Of a stretch of 64,000 bases of DNA, positions 27,669 through 35,552 are shown piece after piece (position 1 is the stretch's first letter; every line of letters begins with the position of its first letter). A program made the translations under genes and the position numbers. The notes beneath the pieces were generated by a model. The model ran no database searches and had not been told where the DNA came from. It was given only the letters and a program-made list of their open reading frames with translations. Source of the DNA: a virus. Location of the stretch: the IMG/VR virus record IMGVR_UViG_3300035703_000033, positions 45,616 through 109,615 of that record, one strand, 5' to 3'.

Positions 27669-30600
27669 TGAGTTGGTGGAGAAAAGCAAGTTCTACCGAC
27701 ACGGGTAGTCATAATATAGATGGATGGATCAAAATACAGAGTATCTGGAGAAAAGCCAGCGCTTCTGATTCATACAACTCTTCACTAAGTACAAATCCTT
27801 GGGTAATAGATGGATGGCTTAGAATTAAAAGTGCTTGGAGGCACGAGGGTGGTGGAATTTGGTCAAGAATATTTAGTGCCTTAAGTGTTCCAATTCCAAA
27901 AGACCCATTACCTACATTATATTTTAAATGGCCAGATACATTTGAAACTACTGATTCTCCAATAAATGGCTCAAAGATGTTTGTAACAAGAGGAGCTTGG
28001 ACAGAAGAGCCAAATGAATTTAGAATAAGAATTCAGGAATTAGAGCCATACGGCACTTGGACTACAATATATGATACTACTAAAACATATACAGAATATT
28101 TAGAGTCAGATGATTTGGATAGATTCCCGTCAAATGCAAATGATTCATCTAGACCAACAATATCAAAGGCAAAGACCTTAGCTGGATATAAATTTAGAGC
28201 AAGGGTTGATGCTACTAATGTGAATAATGACACAAATTTTCATATTACAGATCCAATGATGCCAAGATTAGATTTTATAATATCTTCTTTAGTTGTAAAT
28301 TCAGAGACCTCATCTGGTGCAACATTTTCTTGGGACTATGCCCCGTATGTAAACTCTGGATCAATTAATTCATCAACAGACATATACTCTCAGGTTATAA
28401 CAATTTATGATGAGCTTGGAGATGAAGTTTATTCAGAATCAATTCCAGCAGGGACTACATATGTTATTCTTTCAAATGCAGCTTTGCTACCAGGCACTAC
28501 ATATACTGCAGAGTTATGGTCTATTGCGTACGACGGCTATGTTTTTGAAACAGATCAAACTTTTGATTTTACAAGTGTAGATTTTACTACAACTGATGCT
28601 ATACCAGAAATAGAAGTTAATCCAACCCTCACATTAATTTCTGGAGAATCTGCTTGCGTGGGTTCTGTTTATAGACTATCCAGTGGATCTTGGACAAATA
28701 ATCCAACAGGATTTAGATATTATTTTGATAGACAAAATTTTGCTGGTTCAAATATATTAACATATCCAAGTACTTCTACATATACTACTGATACATATTA
28801 TGACTATACTCTTGCAAGTGAAAATGCACAAGGAATAGATGCATATACAATTGCAGCAAATAATAATGGTGAAGCACAACTATATGCATATGCAACAAGC
28901 AGCATAACTGGGCCAATTAAATTACCAAGACCTACTGGTGTCTCTGCAACAGCATCTGGCTCTTCAATTAGTATAAGTTGGACCCCACACCCATCAGCTA
29001 CAAAATATAGAATTTATTGGGCTTCATCTTCAGCATACGAGCCTGGCCCAGCAAGTTCTTCTTTTGATGAAGAAAAAACCACCACTTCGTGGACATGGAG
29101 TTCAAGCGATCCAGATAAAAATGGAGTATCTCCATCTCAAGGTTCTTCATATGTTTTTTATGTTTCTCAATCTGTTGGAGGAACAATCTGGAGTAACTGG
29201 TCTACAGCTTCAGCTAGTGTAACAATGCCTTCAACTCCAGTAAATACATCAAGACCAGTATTTAGTTTACAGTCTGGTACAGCAAATAAAGTTGGATCCA
29301 CTTATAGATTATCTAGTGGATCTTGGGCAAATAATCCTACACCAACACAGTTTAGATATATACTAGAATTAAACAATGTTTCTGGCACACGTTTTGTGCA
29401 GTATCCGTCATCTACAGGATGGACAACAGACAGTTATTATGATCATACATTTTCTTCAAGCACATCCTCATCTATTTCTGGAGTAGTTGTTGCTTATAAT
29501 GGCTTGTCTGCAGAAGCTTATAGTACGACTAGTATTGGTCCAATTACATATCCAACATATACAATAACATATAATGGAAATGGCGGAACTCCAACAAGGT
29601 CTTCTGATATTGTAAATGCTGGTTCTTCAATTACTTTACCAAGTGCTTCAAGAAATTATAATACATTTTATGCATGGTATGATTCAGCAGTTGGTGGCTC
29701 ATATGTAGGGACTGCTGGAGCTACCTATACACCTACATCAGATATCACCCTATATGCTAGATGGACTCCAATAGAATGGACTGTAACCTGGAATGGAAAT
29801 GGAGGTACTGTAAATAATAATAATAGCAGCACTTATGCAGTTACATTTAATGCAGGTTCTACTCTTACAGCTCCATATGCAACTAGGGCGAACTATACAC
29901 ATACTGGTTGGCGTTACCCGTCGTCTGGAGATATTTGGTATAGCGCCTCACCAGGAGGCTCATTCACACCAGATAGTAGCATAATAATGTATGCAACATG
30001 GTCAAGGAATAGTTATTTCCTATATTATTCAGAAGAAGGTGGAACGGCAGTTTCAGATGCTACAGTATTGGCTGGAGATTCAACAACACTACCAGCAACT
30101 ACAAGAACTGGATATACGTTTAATGGTTGGTATAGCGATGGTATAAGGTTGGGAGGAGCTGGTTCTACTTATACGCCAACATCTAATATGACAATATATG
30201 CATCCTGGACACCAATACAATATACTGTAACTTGGAATGCAAATGGTGGCTCTGTAAGCCCAAGCAGCACTACAGGAAACTTTGATTCAGTTATATATGC
30301 CCCAACACCAACCAGGGCTGGGTATACCTTTTTATATTGGAGAGATGATACAAGAGCTCAAAATTATCTTTATCAGGTAAATGCAGGAGGTCAATGGACA
30401 ATTGCTGGAAATATTACATTCTATGCTATTTGGCAAGTTGCAATTCCGCCAACACCATCATGGGTAAGTGCTTCTACAGACAGAACTGATGGAATTAGAT
30501 TAGAGTGGGGTTTGATTGATGGAGCAACTTCTTATGAAATTTGGTGGGGATCTAGCGCACCTTCAGATAGTTTATCTACACCTGATTTTTATCCAGGCAA

Positions 30601-31306
30601 TACTTACTACTATTTAGATACATCAGTTAGTTCTGGTAGCTCTAGAACATACTATATTCGTGCAAGAAATTCAGCAGGAGCTTCATCTTGGTCTAGTGGA
30701 ATAACTGGAACTAGGGCGAACACACAATATACTGTAACTTGGAATGCCAACGGAGGTACTGGCGGAGGATCTACTACCCAAAATGCTGGAGTAGCACATA
30801 TAGCACCATCACCTGGAACCAGAACTGGCTATACTTTTAATGGATATTATGACAGAACATCTGGAGACTATTTATATGGACCAATTGCATCTGGTGGCTC
30901 ATTTAACCCGCCATCTTCAATTACAATGAGCGCAAGATGGTCATCAGCTACCACCACAACTACTACCACTACTACAACAACAACCACTACAACGTCATGC
31001 GTATGTAATTACTCAGATTATGGAACTTATTATTTCTCACCACAATGCTGTTCTGCTAATGCTCCGTACACGGGCCTCCCAGCTGGGCTTTCCCCAGGAT
31101 CTGGGTCATGTTGTCCAAATGTCAACAAGCCAGCTGCCACCACAACTACCACCACAACCACAACAACCACGGCAGCTCCATGTAATACCGTATATTGGAA
31201 ATGCAATTTAACAGATGTGCAAAATTATAGTAATCCATGTCAATTTGTTGGTCAATGTAGGTATGAGGGGAATGACTATTATTCTGCAGGATGTTGCTCA
31301 GTATGA
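27668..31306 (+). CDS. large tail fibre with InlB B-repeats and poly-Thr/Cys-rich modules
   Basis: A 1,212-aa mosaic protein. The N-terminal region has W-rich repeats (MSWWRKASSTD, IWRKASASDS, WLRIKSAWRHEG). FnIII-like domains occupy about residues 90-620 and again near 930-1020. Five InlB B-repeat (Listeria-Bacteroides) domains are visible between about 630 and 1095, each with a YTVTWNANGG-type start and an ITLYARW-type end. The C-terminus has two poly-threonine tracts (about 15 and 11 Thr), each followed by a Cys-rich module with CC pairs (VCNYSDYGTYYFSPQCC; CQFVGQC...AGCC). Thr codons vary among ACA, ACC, ACT and ACG, so the tract is kept at protein level. Likely the distal host-binding fibre; Thr tracts are candidate O-glycosylated linkers. 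Confidence 0.8.
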   Translation: MSWWRKASSTDTGSHNIDGWIKIQSIWRKASASDSYNSSLSTNPWVIDGWLRIKSAWRHEGGGIWSRIFSALSVPIPKDPLPTLYFKWPDTFETTDSPINGSKMFVTRGAWTEEPNEFRIRIQELEPYGTWTTIYDTTKTYTEYLESDDLDRFPSNANDSSRPTISKAKTLAGYKFRARVDATNVNNDTNFHITDPMMPRLDFIISSLVVNSETSSGATFSWDYAPYVNSGSINSSTDIYSQVITIYDELGDEVYSESIPAGTTYVILSNAALLPGTTYTAELWSIAYDGYVFETDQTFDFTSVDFTTTDAIPEIEVNPTLTLISGESACVGSVYRLSSGSWTNNPTGFRYYFDRQNFAGSNILTYPSTSTYTTDTYYDYTLASENAQGIDAYTIAANNNGEAQLYAYATSSITGPIKLPRPTGVSATASGSSISISWTPHPSATKYRIYWASSSAYEPGPASSSFDEEKTTTSWTWSSSDPDKNGVSPSQGSSYVFYVSQSVGGTIWSNWSTASASVTMPSTPVNTSRPVFSLQSGTANKVGSTYRLSSGSWANNPTPTQFRYILELNNVSGTRFVQYPSSTGWTTDSYYDHTFSSSTSSSISGVVVAYNGLSAEAYSTTSIGPITYPTYTITYNGNGGTPTRSSDIVNAGSSITLPSASRNYNTFYAWYDSAVGGSYVGTAGATYTPTSDITLYARWTPIEWTVTWNGNGGTVNNNNSSTYAVTFNAGSTLTAPYATRANYTHTGWRYPSSGDIWYSASPGGSFTPDSSIIMYATWSRNSYFLYYSEEGGTAVSDATVLAGDSTTLPATTRTGYTFNGWYSDGIRLGGAGSTYTPTSNMTIYASWTPIQYTVTWNANGGSVSPSSTTGNFDSVIYAPTPTRAGYTFLYWRDDTRAQNYLYQVNAGGQWTIAGNITFYAIWQVAIPPTPSWVSASTDRTDGIRLEWGLIDGATSYEIWWGSSAPSDSLSTPDFYPGNTYYYLDTSVSSGSSRTYYIRARNSAGASSWSSGITGTRANTQYTVTWNANGGTGGGSTTQNAGVAHIAPSPGTRTGYTFNGYYDRTSGDYLYGPIASGGSFNPPSSITMSARWSSATTTTTTTTTTTTTTTSCVCNYSDYGTYYFSPQCCSANAPYTGLPAGLSPGSGSCCPNVNKPAATTTTTTTTTTTAAPCNTVYWKCNLTDVQNYSNPCQFVGQCRYEGNDYYSAGCCSV
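30949..31173 (+). other. two poly-threonine linkers with Cys-rich modules
   Basis: Within the large fibre gene, ACN codon runs at about 30949-30993 and 31138-31170 encode roughly 15 and 11 consecutive threonines, each followed by a cysteine-rich module. Synonymous codons are mixed, arguing for selection on the amino acid sequence instead of recent slippage. Mucin-like glycosylated spacers are a plausible interpretation. Confidence 0.8.
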
Positions 31307-31318
31307 TGATAAATACTA

Positions 31319-31347
31319 TTGACAAAAATAATCTAAATTGGTAAAAT
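31319..31347 (+). promoter_or_regulatory. strong promoter, likely leaderless start
   Basis: Perfect TTGACA (31319-31324), 17-bp spacer, TAAAAT (31342-31347) with extended TGG. The ATG at 31354 lies 6 nt after the -10 box without a Shine-Dalgarno sequence. Confidence 0.75.
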
Positions 31348-31353
31348 GGCATA

Positions 31354-31713
31354 ATGTTATTAAGTAAAGATATTATTCACATAATAAATCCTGGGAATGA
31401 GCAATATTTTAATGAAGAGGTACATGTTGCCGCATGTTTTATTATTGATGATATAGTTGTTGAAAATGGTATGTATTCTAGAGAGTTTTTTGATTTGTTC
31501 AATAGATCTCATATTGAAGAAAAAGAACAATATGAAAACGGAGATATACGCATTGCATTAACAGAAAGCGGTAGTGTGGAAAAACAACACATGATATTAG
31601 ATGAAAGGCTTGCTTCTATAATGTTAAGTAATCCACAGTTAATTGAAGTCCCAGAAAATATGCGATGGGTTACAATTGGGTCTCAATATATAGATGGAGT
31701 GTTCTATCCATGA
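31354..31713 (+). CDS. hypothetical protein
   Basis: A 119-aa acidic protein that I do not recognise (IINPGNEQYFNEEVHVAACF, EFFDLFNRSHIEEKEQYENG, NMRWVTIGSQYIDGVFYP). No zinc, membrane or Walker motif. It starts the group placed after the large fibre and is driven by the best promoter in this area. It overlaps the next gene by 4 nt (ATGA), which precedes the GT60-like transferase, so it may belong to the same modification unit; that is inference from context. Confidence 0.65.
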   Translation: MLLSKDIIHIINPGNEQYFNEEVHVAACFIIDDIVVENGMYSREFFDLFNRSHIEEKEQYENGDIRIALTESGSVEKQHMILDERLASIMLSNPQLIEVPENMRWVTIGSQYIDGVFYP

Positions 31714-31964
31714 CAGAAAAAACTAAATGGGAACAGTATTTAGAAAAGCAAAAAGATAAAAGTCCAAATAAATCTGTAAAGCCGTGGGATTTAATAAATC
31801 CAAATACAGAATATGTGGATAAAGAAATTTCAGCACAAAGATATGAAATTTGTAAGCAGTGTCCTGAGCTTTTTGATTTAACAAAACAGTGTAAAAAATG
31901 CGGATGCTTTATGGCATTAAAAACTAAGCTGACAGAGGCTACATGCCCTATAGGTAAATGGTAA
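31710..31964 (+). CDS. small Cys-rich zinc-binding protein
   Basis: An 84-aa protein with four to five cysteines in a zinc-ribbon-like arrangement: RYEICKQCPELFDLTKQCKK, then CGCFMALKTKL and TCPIGKW. Small proteins with this C-x2-C...C-x2-C-x-C...CP-GKW signature are frequent in aquatic phages; function unknown. ATG at 31710 chosen because it overlaps the previous stop by 4 nt; an upstream in-frame start at 31665 would overlap by 49 nt. The stop shares a base with the start of the glycosyltransferase gene. Confidence 0.7.
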   Translation: MTEKTKWEQYLEKQKDKSPNKSVKPWDLINPNTEYVDKEISAQRYEICKQCPELFDLTKQCKKCGCFMALKTKLTEATCPIGKW

Positions 31965-32857
31965 TGTCTAGTATATTTGTTCAAATACCATCTTATCATG
32001 ATTATGAATTAAAAAGAACTATTGTTGATGCCATAAAACAAAGCTCTGGATCACATATAATTAATTTTGGAGTTCATGTTACATATTTTGACAATATTGA
32101 TTTTGATATTCCAGACCTTCCAAATGTAAGGCTAGAGATATCCAAAGCTCCTAAAAATATTGGAGTCGGAGCTAGCAGGTATATAGCAAATTCACTATAT
32201 TCTGGGGAAGACTATTACTTGCAAATAGATTCTCATATGAGGTTTGAAAAAAATTGGGATCATAATTTAATTACAGATTATCTTGATAAAAAAGCACATG
32301 GAGCAAATCCAGTAATATCCGCCTACCCAGGGGCATATGAGTACAATAATGGTAGCCTCAATATACTAAATAGCAAAGCACATGTTGCATATACAGATTT
32401 TATTCAGGAGTTAAGTTTTCAGGGAGATGTTGTTCCGCATCAAAGAGCCGTAGGTAATTTCTCCAATAATATTTTTACTAGATCTGTTTCTGCTGCATCT
32501 ATTTTTTCAGATGGATCAATTGCGTCCATAAAGCCAAACAAAAAGATATTTTTCTGGGGAGAAGAGATATTAACTGCCGTAAGGCTTTTTACACATGGGT
32601 ATGACCTCATGCTTCCAGTTTCTCAAAACCTATATCATCTTTATTACAAGCCAGAAGATGGGTTTAAAAATTTAAGAAGGCAGGTTGGGGTAGATTTTGA
32701 ACAAGAATCTATCTTAATGGATATAGAGTCAAAAAAGGAAATAGAATCGATTATTTTGAACAATATTGTTGGGGAGTATGCGCTGGGCAGCTCTAGGACC
32801 TTGGCTGATTACCAAGAGTATGCTAGAATAGATTTTACCAATAAGGTAATTCTTTAA
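31964..32857 (+). CDS. GT60-like polypeptide GlcNAc-transferase
   Basis: A 297-aa glycosyltransferase with the PF11397 (GlcNAc) pattern: N-terminal SSIFVQIPSYHDYELKRTIV (GT-A first strand and helix), APKNIGVGASRYIANSLY, the metal/sugar-binding DSH in YYLQIDSHMRFEKNWD, and the C-terminal FFWGEEILTAVRLFTHGYDL, with YHLYYK. Known GT60 members transfer GlcNAc to hydroxyproline of Skp1 (Dictyostelium) or threonine of mucins (Trypanosoma cruzi). Here it is the third gene after a fibre with poly-Thr tracts, an attractive substrate (inference). ATG at 31964 overlaps the preceding stop; an ATG two codons earlier is possible. A second copy lies at 59.4-60.4 kb. Confidence 0.8.
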   Translation: MSSIFVQIPSYHDYELKRTIVDAIKQSSGSHIINFGVHVTYFDNIDFDIPDLPNVRLEISKAPKNIGVGASRYIANSLYSGEDYYLQIDSHMRFEKNWDHNLITDYLDKKAHGANPVISAYPGAYEYNNGSLNILNSKAHVAYTDFIQELSFQGDVVPHQRAVGNFSNNIFTRSVSAASIFSDGSIASIKPNKKIFFWGEEILTAVRLFTHGYDLMLPVSQNLYHLYYKPEDGFKNLRRQVGVDFEQESILMDIESKKEIESIILNNIVGEYALGSSRTLADYQEYARIDFTNKVIL

Positions 32858-32868
32858 GGAGGAATATA

Positions 32869-33078
32869 ATGCTATCAAATAGTGATAAGCTAGTAATTGT
32901 TGAGCAAAAGATCAAAAATCTTGAGTACCAAAAGTATGGTATAGAGCTAGACTTGCAGCTAGAAAATGCAACGTCTGTACCAGATCAGGAAAACTTAGAT
33001 TCAATTAATACAAGACTTGCAGACGCAAACGCTAAGCTTGATGTTTTAAATGCAGAAAAAGCATCTCTAGGAGAATAG
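32869..33078 (+). CDS. small coiled-coil protein
   Basis: A 69-aa protein predicted to be mostly coiled coil (KLVIVEQKIKNLEYQKYGIE, INTRLADANAKLDVLNAEKA). Preceded by a good AGGAGG-like ribosome-binding site (GGAGGAATATAATG). Function unknown. The next small gene is also a coiled coil; the pair may form a hetero-oligomer in the virion or during assembly. Confidence 0.75.
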   Translation: MLSNSDKLVIVEQKIKNLEYQKYGIELDLQLENATSVPDQENLDSINTRLADANAKLDVLNAEKASLGE

Positions 33079-33086
33079 GAATATAA

Positions 33087-33260
33087 GTGTCAGATAAAGC
33101 AGAACTTATGATTATTGCCTTGCAACAAAGAATAGGCGAATTGGTTTCTGGGTATGAATCACAAATTGCTATGCTTAGAGCAGAACTTACTGAATTAATT
33201 AGGGAAAAGGAAGAGCATGAGAAAGCTATTCAAGACTACTCAGACTCCCTCCCTGGTTAA
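33087..33260 (+). CDS. small coiled-coil protein (57 aa)
   Basis: A GTG-started 57-residue gene filling the gap between two recognised genes. It follows AGGAATATAAGTG and encodes a helical heptad-like sequence (AELMIIALQQRIGELVSGYE, then IAMLRAELTELIREKEEHEK). Its 3' end overlaps the next gene by 44 nt in another frame. Function unknown; similar in type to the preceding coiled-coil gene. Confidence 0.6.
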   Translation: MSDKAELMIIALQQRIGELVSGYESQIAMLRAELTELIREKEEHEKAIQDYSDSLPG

Positions 33261-33627
33261 TCAACCAACCACATTCCCATCAGGATTAGCGGTTAAAACA
33301 GAATCTGCCACCTACTGGATCAAAGATAATAAAAGATACAAGCTTATTTCTGAAAGAGCTGCAAGATCTTGGTCTTTTGTTACAGTTAACGCAACAGAGA
33401 ATGCCATATCTCATATCAAGATAGTTGGAAAATTGGGATTTAGAGATGGGACTATCATTAAAAATATATCAGATAGCAAGATATATCTAATATCTCAAAA
33501 TAAAAGAAGGCATGTGGTAAGTCCAGATGTCTTCGTTAGATATGGGCTAAGCCGAGATGCTATAATTGAGGTATCAGATGCAGAATCCAATATGCATAAT
33601 TTAGGAGAAGATTTAAATGCCATATGA
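33217..33627 (+). CDS. hypothetical virion-associated protein
   Basis: A 136-aa protein with two repeats of the type often seen in extracellular proteins: SATYWIKDNKRYKLISERAA, and TIIKNISDSKIYLISQNKRR followed by HVVSPDVFVRYGLSRDAIIE. The hydrophobic-GKR/NKR-R pattern, then a short helix ending in a glycine, matches small beta-beta-alpha repeats used in cell-surface and phage structural proteins. ATG at 33217 overlaps the end of the coiled-coil gene. Probable minor virion protein by context. Confidence 0.6.
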   Translation: MRKLFKTTQTPSLVNQPTTFPSGLAVKTESATYWIKDNKRYKLISERAARSWSFVTVNATENAISHIKIVGKLGFRDGTIIKNISDSKIYLISQNKRRHVVSPDVFVRYGLSRDAIIEVSDAESNMHNLGEDLNAI

Positions 33628-34048
33628 GTTTAAGAGGTTCGATGACGGAGAGCCGCTTGATGTAAATAAGTTAAATTTAATTGTAGATAATATTACACAA
33701 TTAATTACAGATACAGCACCGCTTAGAGATTCAACAGACTCTGGCCAGGGTTACGCTTTAGTGGAGTCTGGGCTTATACAGTTTGAAGATGTAACTGGAA
33801 ACGGCACTCCAGTTCAGCAGGCAATTACATTCAAAAAGATCAGCGCAGAGGCAGCACAAGCTGGGAAGGTGCATGTAGTTGCGTCATTAAACAATGGATT
33901 ACGTGCAGACGAAGATGTATTTGTTTCCGTAGGAGCAATATCGACTGGCACACCTCAAGTTATGTTGAAGGTAAATATTACTGGTAAGTCTATCAAGCCA
34001 AGAGCAACATACAATGTGCGTTGGATAGCTGTAGAGAACAAAATCTAG
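33617..34048 (+). CDS. hypothetical minor structural protein
   Basis: A 143-aa protein beginning MPYEFKRFDDGEPLDVNKLN, a motif common at the N-terminus of phage fibre-adjacent proteins, with a helical start and a beta-rich remainder (GLIQFEDVTGNGTPVQQAIT, AGKVHVVASLNNGLRADEDV, PRATYNVRWIAVE). It is the last gene of the structural region, before the promoter/hairpin at 34051-34118. Probably a virion component; exact role unknown. Confidence 0.6.
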   Translation: MPYEFKRFDDGEPLDVNKLNLIVDNITQLITDTAPLRDSTDSGQGYALVESGLIQFEDVTGNGTPVQQAITFKKISAEAAQAGKVHVVASLNNGLRADEDVFVSVGAISTGTPQVMLKVNITGKSIKPRATYNVRWIAVENKI

Positions 34049-34050
34049 TA

Positions 34051-34078
34051 TTGACAAGTTTGTATTTAATGCTACACT
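34051..34078 (+). promoter_or_regulatory. strong promoter of the replication region
   Basis: Perfect TTGACA (34051-34056), 16-bp spacer, TACACT (34073-34078) with extended TGC. It sits 3 nt after the last structural gene and faces the replication genes. The -10 box overlaps an inverted repeat. Confidence 0.75.
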
Positions 34079-34088
34079 ATCGGTGTAG
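34072..34088. promoter_or_regulatory. inverted repeat over -10/+1 (candidate operator)
   Basis: CTACAC-tatcg-GTGTAG, perfect 6-bp arms separated by 5 nt, covering the -10 element and the expected start point of the promoter at 34051. This is a classical position for a repressor operator; no phage repressor was identified in the window. Confidence 0.5.
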
Positions 34089-34092
34089 TATC

Positions 34093-34118
34093 AAAGTCAC
34101 GCACCCGTGACTTTTTTA
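34093..34118 (+). terminator. hairpin with T-run in the early leader
   Basis: AAAGTCACG and CGTGACTTT form a perfect 9-bp stem with a CACC loop (34093-34114) followed by a run of T. It can terminate transcripts from the structural region, but because it lies just downstream of the promoter at 34051-34078 it would also act on that transcript as a possible attenuator. Confidence 0.7.
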
Positions 34119-34132
34119 ATATAGGGAATTTA

Positions 34133-34936
34133 ATGAGTAATGATTTAAAGTGGATGCTGTCTTCTGATCAGCAATTTCCATATCAAGATGATAAGATGAT
34201 CGAGCTTTGGTTTAAGGTAATGAAGTGGTTTAAGCCAGACGTAGTAGATTATCTTGGAGATACAGATGATCAAGCATGTTACAGTAAGTACAATGAGGGA
34301 TTGTCTTCAGAATTTTTAGCTCTGCATAAGACAGATAGCAAAGATTTAATTGTTCCAATGATGCGACATGAGGCTAAAGGTGCAAGAGATTTTTATACAA
34401 AAACAAGAGAGATGCTTCCAGATGCTCAGCTATTTTCAGCATTAGGAAATCATGATATTAGAATTTTTAATTATATGGATGCAAAGCTTCCAGAATATCT
34501 AAATGATGTAACTCCAGAAACTTTATGGAATTTAGATTCTTTGGGGTATGAGTATATTTATTATGATTCATTGCCAAAACGTCGTTTTGGAGATATACAT
34601 GTTCATCACGGAATTTCAATTTCTGCCACTGGATCAGTTAGAAAAGACATGGAAGACATGCAGGTATCTTTAATTCGTGGGCACTCTCATAGAATTGCTT
34701 CACATATGGTAACTTATGAACTAAGAAATAATGGAAATGGCGAGACGCTAAGAGGTTATGAGATTGGACATATGTGTGATGAAAAGGGTCCAGGGATGAA
34801 GTATACTCAGCACCACGATTGGCAAAAAGGTTTTGCTATTGCTCATATTGAAAATGGAGAATATCCACACATTCAAATGATCCACGTATCACCAGATTAC
34901 TCGTGTGTGGTAGATGGAAAGTTATTTAAGCTATGA
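34133..34936 (+). CDS. calcineurin-like metallophosphoesterase
   Basis: A 267-aa protein with the ordered motifs of the metallophosphoesterase superfamily: SSDQQFPYQD at the N-terminus (D-x-Q replacing the usual D-x-H), YLGDTDD, ALGNHD, a His pair in IHVHHG and the C-terminal RGHSHR. Two metal ions are therefore probably bound, with Gln replacing one usual His ligand. Such phage enzymes may act as nucleotide phosphatases, DNA/RNA nucleases or phosphodiesterases; the substrate cannot be told. First gene behind the strong promoter at 34.05 kb, so probably expressed early. Confidence 0.85.
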   Translation: MSNDLKWMLSSDQQFPYQDDKMIELWFKVMKWFKPDVVDYLGDTDDQACYSKYNEGLSSEFLALHKTDSKDLIVPMMRHEAKGARDFYTKTREMLPDAQLFSALGNHDIRIFNYMDAKLPEYLNDVTPETLWNLDSLGYEYIYYDSLPKRRFGDIHVHHGISISATGSVRKDMEDMQVSLIRGHSHRIASHMVTYELRNNGNGETLRGYEIGHMCDEKGPGMKYTQHHDWQKGFAIAHIENGEYPHIQMIHVSPDYSCVVDGKLFKL

Positions 34937-35121
34937 TGAGTTGTGGTAAGTGTAATGGTAGAGTTTTTGTTGATAGGGTATTTTCACAAAAACTACATGT
35001 AGAGCTTTTCTGCATAATGTGCGGTAAAAGATGGATGCTGAATAAGGATAGAAGTGCGCTTGGAAGATGGCTAGAGGAGACAGAATTAAACCAGCAAAAA
35101 AACTTAGCTATTTTTTCTTAA
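34933..35121 (+). CDS. small zinc-ribbon protein
   Basis: A 62-aa protein with two CxxC knuckles: CGKCNGRVFVDRVF and FCIMCGKRWML, spaced as in a zinc ribbon. ATG overlaps the stop of the phosphoesterase gene (a second ATG follows directly). Likely binds nucleic acid or protein; function unknown. Its 3' end overlaps the next gene by 55 nt. Confidence 0.7.
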   Translation: MMSCGKCNGRVFVDRVFSQKLHVELFCIMCGKRWMLNKDRSALGRWLEETELNQQKNLAIFS

Positions 35122-35552
35122 ATAACAAAATACATAAAGTATTAAAGTTATCTAGAGCTAAAGATGAGTTAATTGCTTGGTGCTATCCTGATAAAAAAAG
35201 AGTTCTATATTCTTATTCACAGGTAAAGAAGAATATGGAAAATGCATACAGCACACAAAACGTTTCTGATATTCTAGGTAAGCACAAGGTTACAATAGAG
35301 GATTATATTTTAGATGGTAAAATAAAAAGACCACACGTGGTTTATCCTATTGGAAATCCAGACAGCTCCTGGTATAAGTTTATGTTTTCTATAAATGATA
35401 TTTTAGATCTGCATGACTTTATATTAGAATCAGGATACTCTAAAAATATGCCATCAAAAAACGAGCTACTTGCCAGATTGAGGCACAATATGATATTGTA
35501 TACCAAAACGACTAACGGCGATTTTGTTCCAGTATGGAAGGCGGAAGAGTGA
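35067..35552 (+). CDS. hypothetical protein with MerR/excisionase-like DNA-binding segment
   Basis: A 161-aa basic protein. The segment STQNVSDILGKHKVTIEDYI followed by LDGKIKRPHVVYPIGN resembles the winged helix of MerR/excisionase-type DNA-binding domains (helix-turn-helix plus wing), and DILDLHDFILESG is a following helix. It could be a transcription or replication regulator. Starts at ATG 35067 inside the zinc-ribbon gene. Assignment of the DNA-binding domain is tentative. Confidence 0.6.
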   Translation: MARGDRIKPAKKLSYFFLNNKIHKVLKLSRAKDELIAWCYPDKKRVLYSYSQVKKNMENAYSTQNVSDILGKHKVTIEDYILDGKIKRPHVVYPIGNPDSSWYKFMFSINDILDLHDFILESGYSKNMPSKNELLARLRHNMILYTKTTNGDFVPVWKAEE

